Assembly: GCA_026710525.1 (NCBI GenBank)
Contig: JAPOQT010000265.1
Span: forward strand, 1 to 7,051
Direction: 5' to 3'
From: Pseudomonadota bacterium
GTDB lineage: Bacteria > Bdellovibrionota_B > Oligoflexia > Oligoflexales > Bin106
Length of the DNA: 7,051 nt
Within the stretch, counting starts at the first letter, position 1; every line of letters begins with the position of its first letter. The notes beneath the pieces are model-generated. The model was not told the DNA's origin. It saw only the letters and a list, made by a program, of their open reading frames with translations, and ran no database searches. Below are positions 5,230 through 7,051 of this stretch, piece after piece. A program made the translations under genes and the position numbers.

Positions 5230-6357
5230 ATGATGAGTTCCCAGCTACCAAAGTCTTCCAGTGTGTTACCGCCGGCATCTTTACGTGAGCCAGAAGTGAT
5301 CCCTTGTCTGAGAGGTGATGGTCATGTAGAGCCCCTTTATAAATGGCAGTGTGATACCAGTGGTGACCTGCCTAGTGTGGTCATTGTCCATGACCTATGG
5401 GAAGATATCGGATTTTATAAAAAAGAGATTCAGTGGTGGTTAACCCAAAATAGACAGGTATTTATTTTTAATATCAATTATTTTGGCAGTCAGAAAAACA
5501 CCAAGTTTGCTGGCAATTTTTCAAAGATTTGTTATAACATTCTCCAGATTATTGCTCTAGTGCGTACCATGGATAATATGAGAGCTCCTCTGGTGTGCGC
5601 CCGTGGTGTGGGAGCTCTTATTGTGACCAAAATTGCTCGCAAGAACTCAAAATTTTTAGCCGGATTAATTGCCACAGGACCTTTATACGCTCTCAAAGAG
5701 CCTCCAGGCAAAATCAAAGAAAAACTCATTCAAAGCTGTTGTTCTTTACTCCCAGGGATTCGTTTGCCGAAAATGTTAATGCCCCATATGAGTGAACAAA
5801 CTTTAGTGTCCACAATGACCAGAACTGAAGAATTTTCAGATGAAGGTTGGAGCGATGTCGGTCAAGATGACGATGCTAATCATGCTTGGCAAGAAAAATT
5901 TCAGGCCTTTGGGTTGCGAGAATTTTGGCGTATCTATGAATGCCCGGATGAAAAAAATGAATTCGGAAGGTTAACCTTTAAGGCGTTGTATGAGTATTTA
6001 TACGCGATGAAAAATTCACCAAAAATTTGCTCGAGAATCAAAGTTCCGTGTTTATTTATTTTGCCTCTGTATTCTCAGCATCTTGATTATGAAGTGCTTT
6101 ATAAGGTGCAAAAAAAATATGGGGCTATGATGCAGTTTGAGATTCAAAAAACATCTCACTTCTATAAAATCATAGAGTCAGAGAGTTCTCCTGAATTTTT
6201 TGCGGTAACAGACCGTTTAATTCTACCTTGGCTTGATAAAATGAGTGCTGCTGAGCATCAAAACAACTCAGATCAAATGCTACCTGAAAGTAATGAGCTC
6301 GATGCTGACACAGCAGGCACAAGATTAACCGAAAGCTTTGATGATTCTGTGCAGTAA
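5230..6357 (+). CDS. Alpha/beta-hydrolase-like protein lacking the catalytic serine
   Basis: Resembles the serine aminopeptidase S33/monoacylglycerol lipase type of alpha/beta hydrolase: SVVIVHDLWEDIGFYKKEIQ in place of LLVHGxGxxxGxY, then a NYFGSQ strand, APLVCARGVGALIV at the nucleophile elbow, a lid-like acidic insert, IKVPCLFILP before the usual acid, and KTSHFYKIIES around the usual histidine. The elbow GHSMGG reads ARGVGA, with glycine where serine should be, and the oxyanion HG reads HD. Hydrolase activity is therefore unlikely, although the late histidine (position 310 from ATG 5230) is kept. There is an acidic low-complexity C-terminal tail. It is predicted to be soluble, as no signal peptide is clear. 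The start is uncertain: GTG 5206, ATG 5230 and ATG 5233 are all in frame and none has a strong Shine-Dalgarno. The next gene follows 79 bp downstream without a terminator, so the two may be cotranscribed. Its role is unknown. Confidence 0.7.
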   Translation: MMSSQLPKSSSVLPPASLREPEVIPCLRGDGHVEPLYKWQCDTSGDLPSVVIVHDLWEDIGFYKKEIQWWLTQNRQVFIFNINYFGSQKNTKFAGNFSKICYNILQIIALVRTMDNMRAPLVCARGVGALIVTKIARKNSKFLAGLIATGPLYALKEPPGKIKEKLIQSCCSLLPGIRLPKMLMPHMSEQTLVSTMTRTEEFSDEGWSDVGQDDDANHAWQEKFQAFGLREFWRIYECPDEKNEFGRLTFKALYEYLYAMKNSPKICSRIKVPCLFILPLYSQHLDYEVLYKVQKKYGAMMQFEIQKTSHFYKIIESESSPEFFAVTDRLILPWLDKMSAAEHQNNSDQMLPESNELDADTAGTRLTESFDDSVQ

Positions 6358-6436
6358 CTCTCGCCGCCACGGCTGTGTTGTCAAAGGGTGGGATCGGTGT
6401 CAAAAACCTTGCTGCCAGGTGTGATGGACCATAATC

Positions 6437-7051
6437 ATGAGTGATTTAAAAAAATCTTCTGGCCCTATTGCTCGTGAGTTTCAGGGTTTTATCTTACGGT
6501 TTCAGAGATATCAACTTTGGTACCAAGTTTTCCAAGTGTTCATCATTATTGGCACAGGTGTGTTGGGAGCGATGGTGGCCGGGGTGGTTATGCCCCAAGT
6601 GATTATGGCACCTTACGCCTTTTCTGCTGTGTTTTCTATTCTTAGTTGGTTTATGATTTTACGGCAACTCAAAAAGCGGCAGCACCAGTCTTGTCATCAA
6701 TCCCAACTTTTTAAACACTTTGAGTGTCATTATCATGGCAAGGAATCTTTGCGCTCTGCCTTAGAGTTAGAAGCACAGGGAAGCCATTCAGCATCACTTG
6801 TCGAATGGTTATCCGTTCTCAAAAAAGATGCTCGCAACTATCAAAAGATGTTGCTGGGACCACTGCTCACGAGAGCCGGAGTTCTCTTTGGTGTGACTGT
6901 CCTTTGTTGCATTTTAGCCACTCTTTTTCCTGAGAGGATTTATCAAAGTTCTCGTCAAGCCCTAGGATGGCTACCCTTTTTTACTGTGGTCGATGAGATT
7001 ACCATTGCCAAGGGTGCTATTGAAATAAATCAGCCTATCACCCTAAGACTA
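6437..7051 (+). CDS. Multi-pass membrane protein, DUF4175-like N-terminal part (partial)
   Basis: An open frame of 205 codons from ATG 6437 to the window edge, starting MSDLKKSSGPIAREFQGF. The frame has a TGA shortly upstream, and the Shine-Dalgarno is weak. Hydrophobic segments lie at about 33-57 (VFQVFIIIGTGVLGAMVAGV), 61-79 and 151-168 (GVLFGVTVLCCILATLF). Between the second and third lies a cytosolic-type stretch with ESLRSALELEAQGSHSASLV. Two close N-terminal helices, an 'LRSALELE...LVE' segment and a third helix followed by a beta-type region (VDEITIAKGAIEINQPITLR) match the layout I know for DUF4175-type proteins, large alphaproteobacterial and deltaproteobacterial membrane proteins of unknown function. 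The identification rests on architecture and a short stretch, so it is tentative. The C-terminus is outside the window. Confidence 0.55.
   Translation, partial: MSDLKKSSGPIAREFQGFILRFQRYQLWYQVFQVFIIIGTGVLGAMVAGVVMPQVIMAPYAFSAVFSILSWFMILRQLKKRQHQSCHQSQLFKHFECHYHGKESLRSALELEAQGSHSASLVEWLSVLKKDARNYQKMLLGPLLTRAGVLFGVTVLCCILATLFPERIYQSSRQALGWLPFFTVVDEITIAKGAIEINQPITLRL

Noticed and set aside
6170..6403. Minus-strand open frame of 77 codons
   Set aside because: Antisense to the hydrolase-like gene's C-terminus and without supporting signals.
6724..6933. Plus-strand open frame of 69 codons
   Set aside because: An out-of-frame shadow of the partial membrane protein, whose own frame is open from 6437 to the edge.

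Overview
The window looks like chromosomal DNA of a moderately AT-rich Gram-negative bacterium, probably a member of the Pseudomonadota. The best taxonomic hint is the cysteine-free 55-residue ribosomal protein bL33. Its C-terminal block (KYDP.IRKHVEFKEAK) resembles alphaproteobacterial bL33 more than the enterobacterial form. The DUF4175-like membrane protein at the right edge would fit the same group. Both hints are from memory and are not a firm placement. No rRNA, tRNA, CRISPR array, transposase or phage gene was found.

Left part (1-2484, minus strand): one large MmeI-family adenine-specific DNA methyltransferase gene. It has intact methylase motifs (DPACGSGNF, GNPPYKG) and the helical spacer, but no PD-(D/E)XK nuclease motif is visible. 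The gene appears broken or switchable at both ends. A one-base frameshift at about 2421 separates the first 20 or so codons from the body. At the other end, the target-recognition region runs into 9- and 12-bp tandem repeats and a seven-base G:C run, then stops at 59, while the alternative frame stays open to the window edge.

Intergenic 2485-2782: a strong minus-strand rho-independent terminator (2620-2658), a perfect 10-bp inverted repeat just upstream of the methylase start, and a second 10-bp inverted repeat flanking the terminator.

Middle (2783-5100, minus strand): a sigma70-type promoter (TTGACT-16-TATAAT) drives rpmG, followed by a HisC-like aminotransferase and a membrane-anchored thioredoxin-fold-like protein with a CGC motif. 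All three lie in the same direction and the series ends at the terminator. The promoter is only confidently tied to rpmG; read-through into the other two is inferred.

Right part (5101-7051, plus strand): an alpha/beta-hydrolase-like protein that has lost the nucleophile serine, followed after 79 bp by a partial multi-pass membrane protein of DUF4175-like character that runs off the window. The start of the hydrolase gene is odd. A good Shine-Dalgarno and ATG at 5181 would be in frame with it if a (TG)5 tract at 5203-5212 had one more TG unit.

Taken together, the core genes are ordinary. The points worth a second look are the frame-disrupted orphan methyltransferase with slippable tracts, the pseudo-hydrolase with a possible dinucleotide switch at its start, and the uncharacterised CxC membrane protein. 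I do not see a complete multi-gene defence system or another clearly new system in this window.
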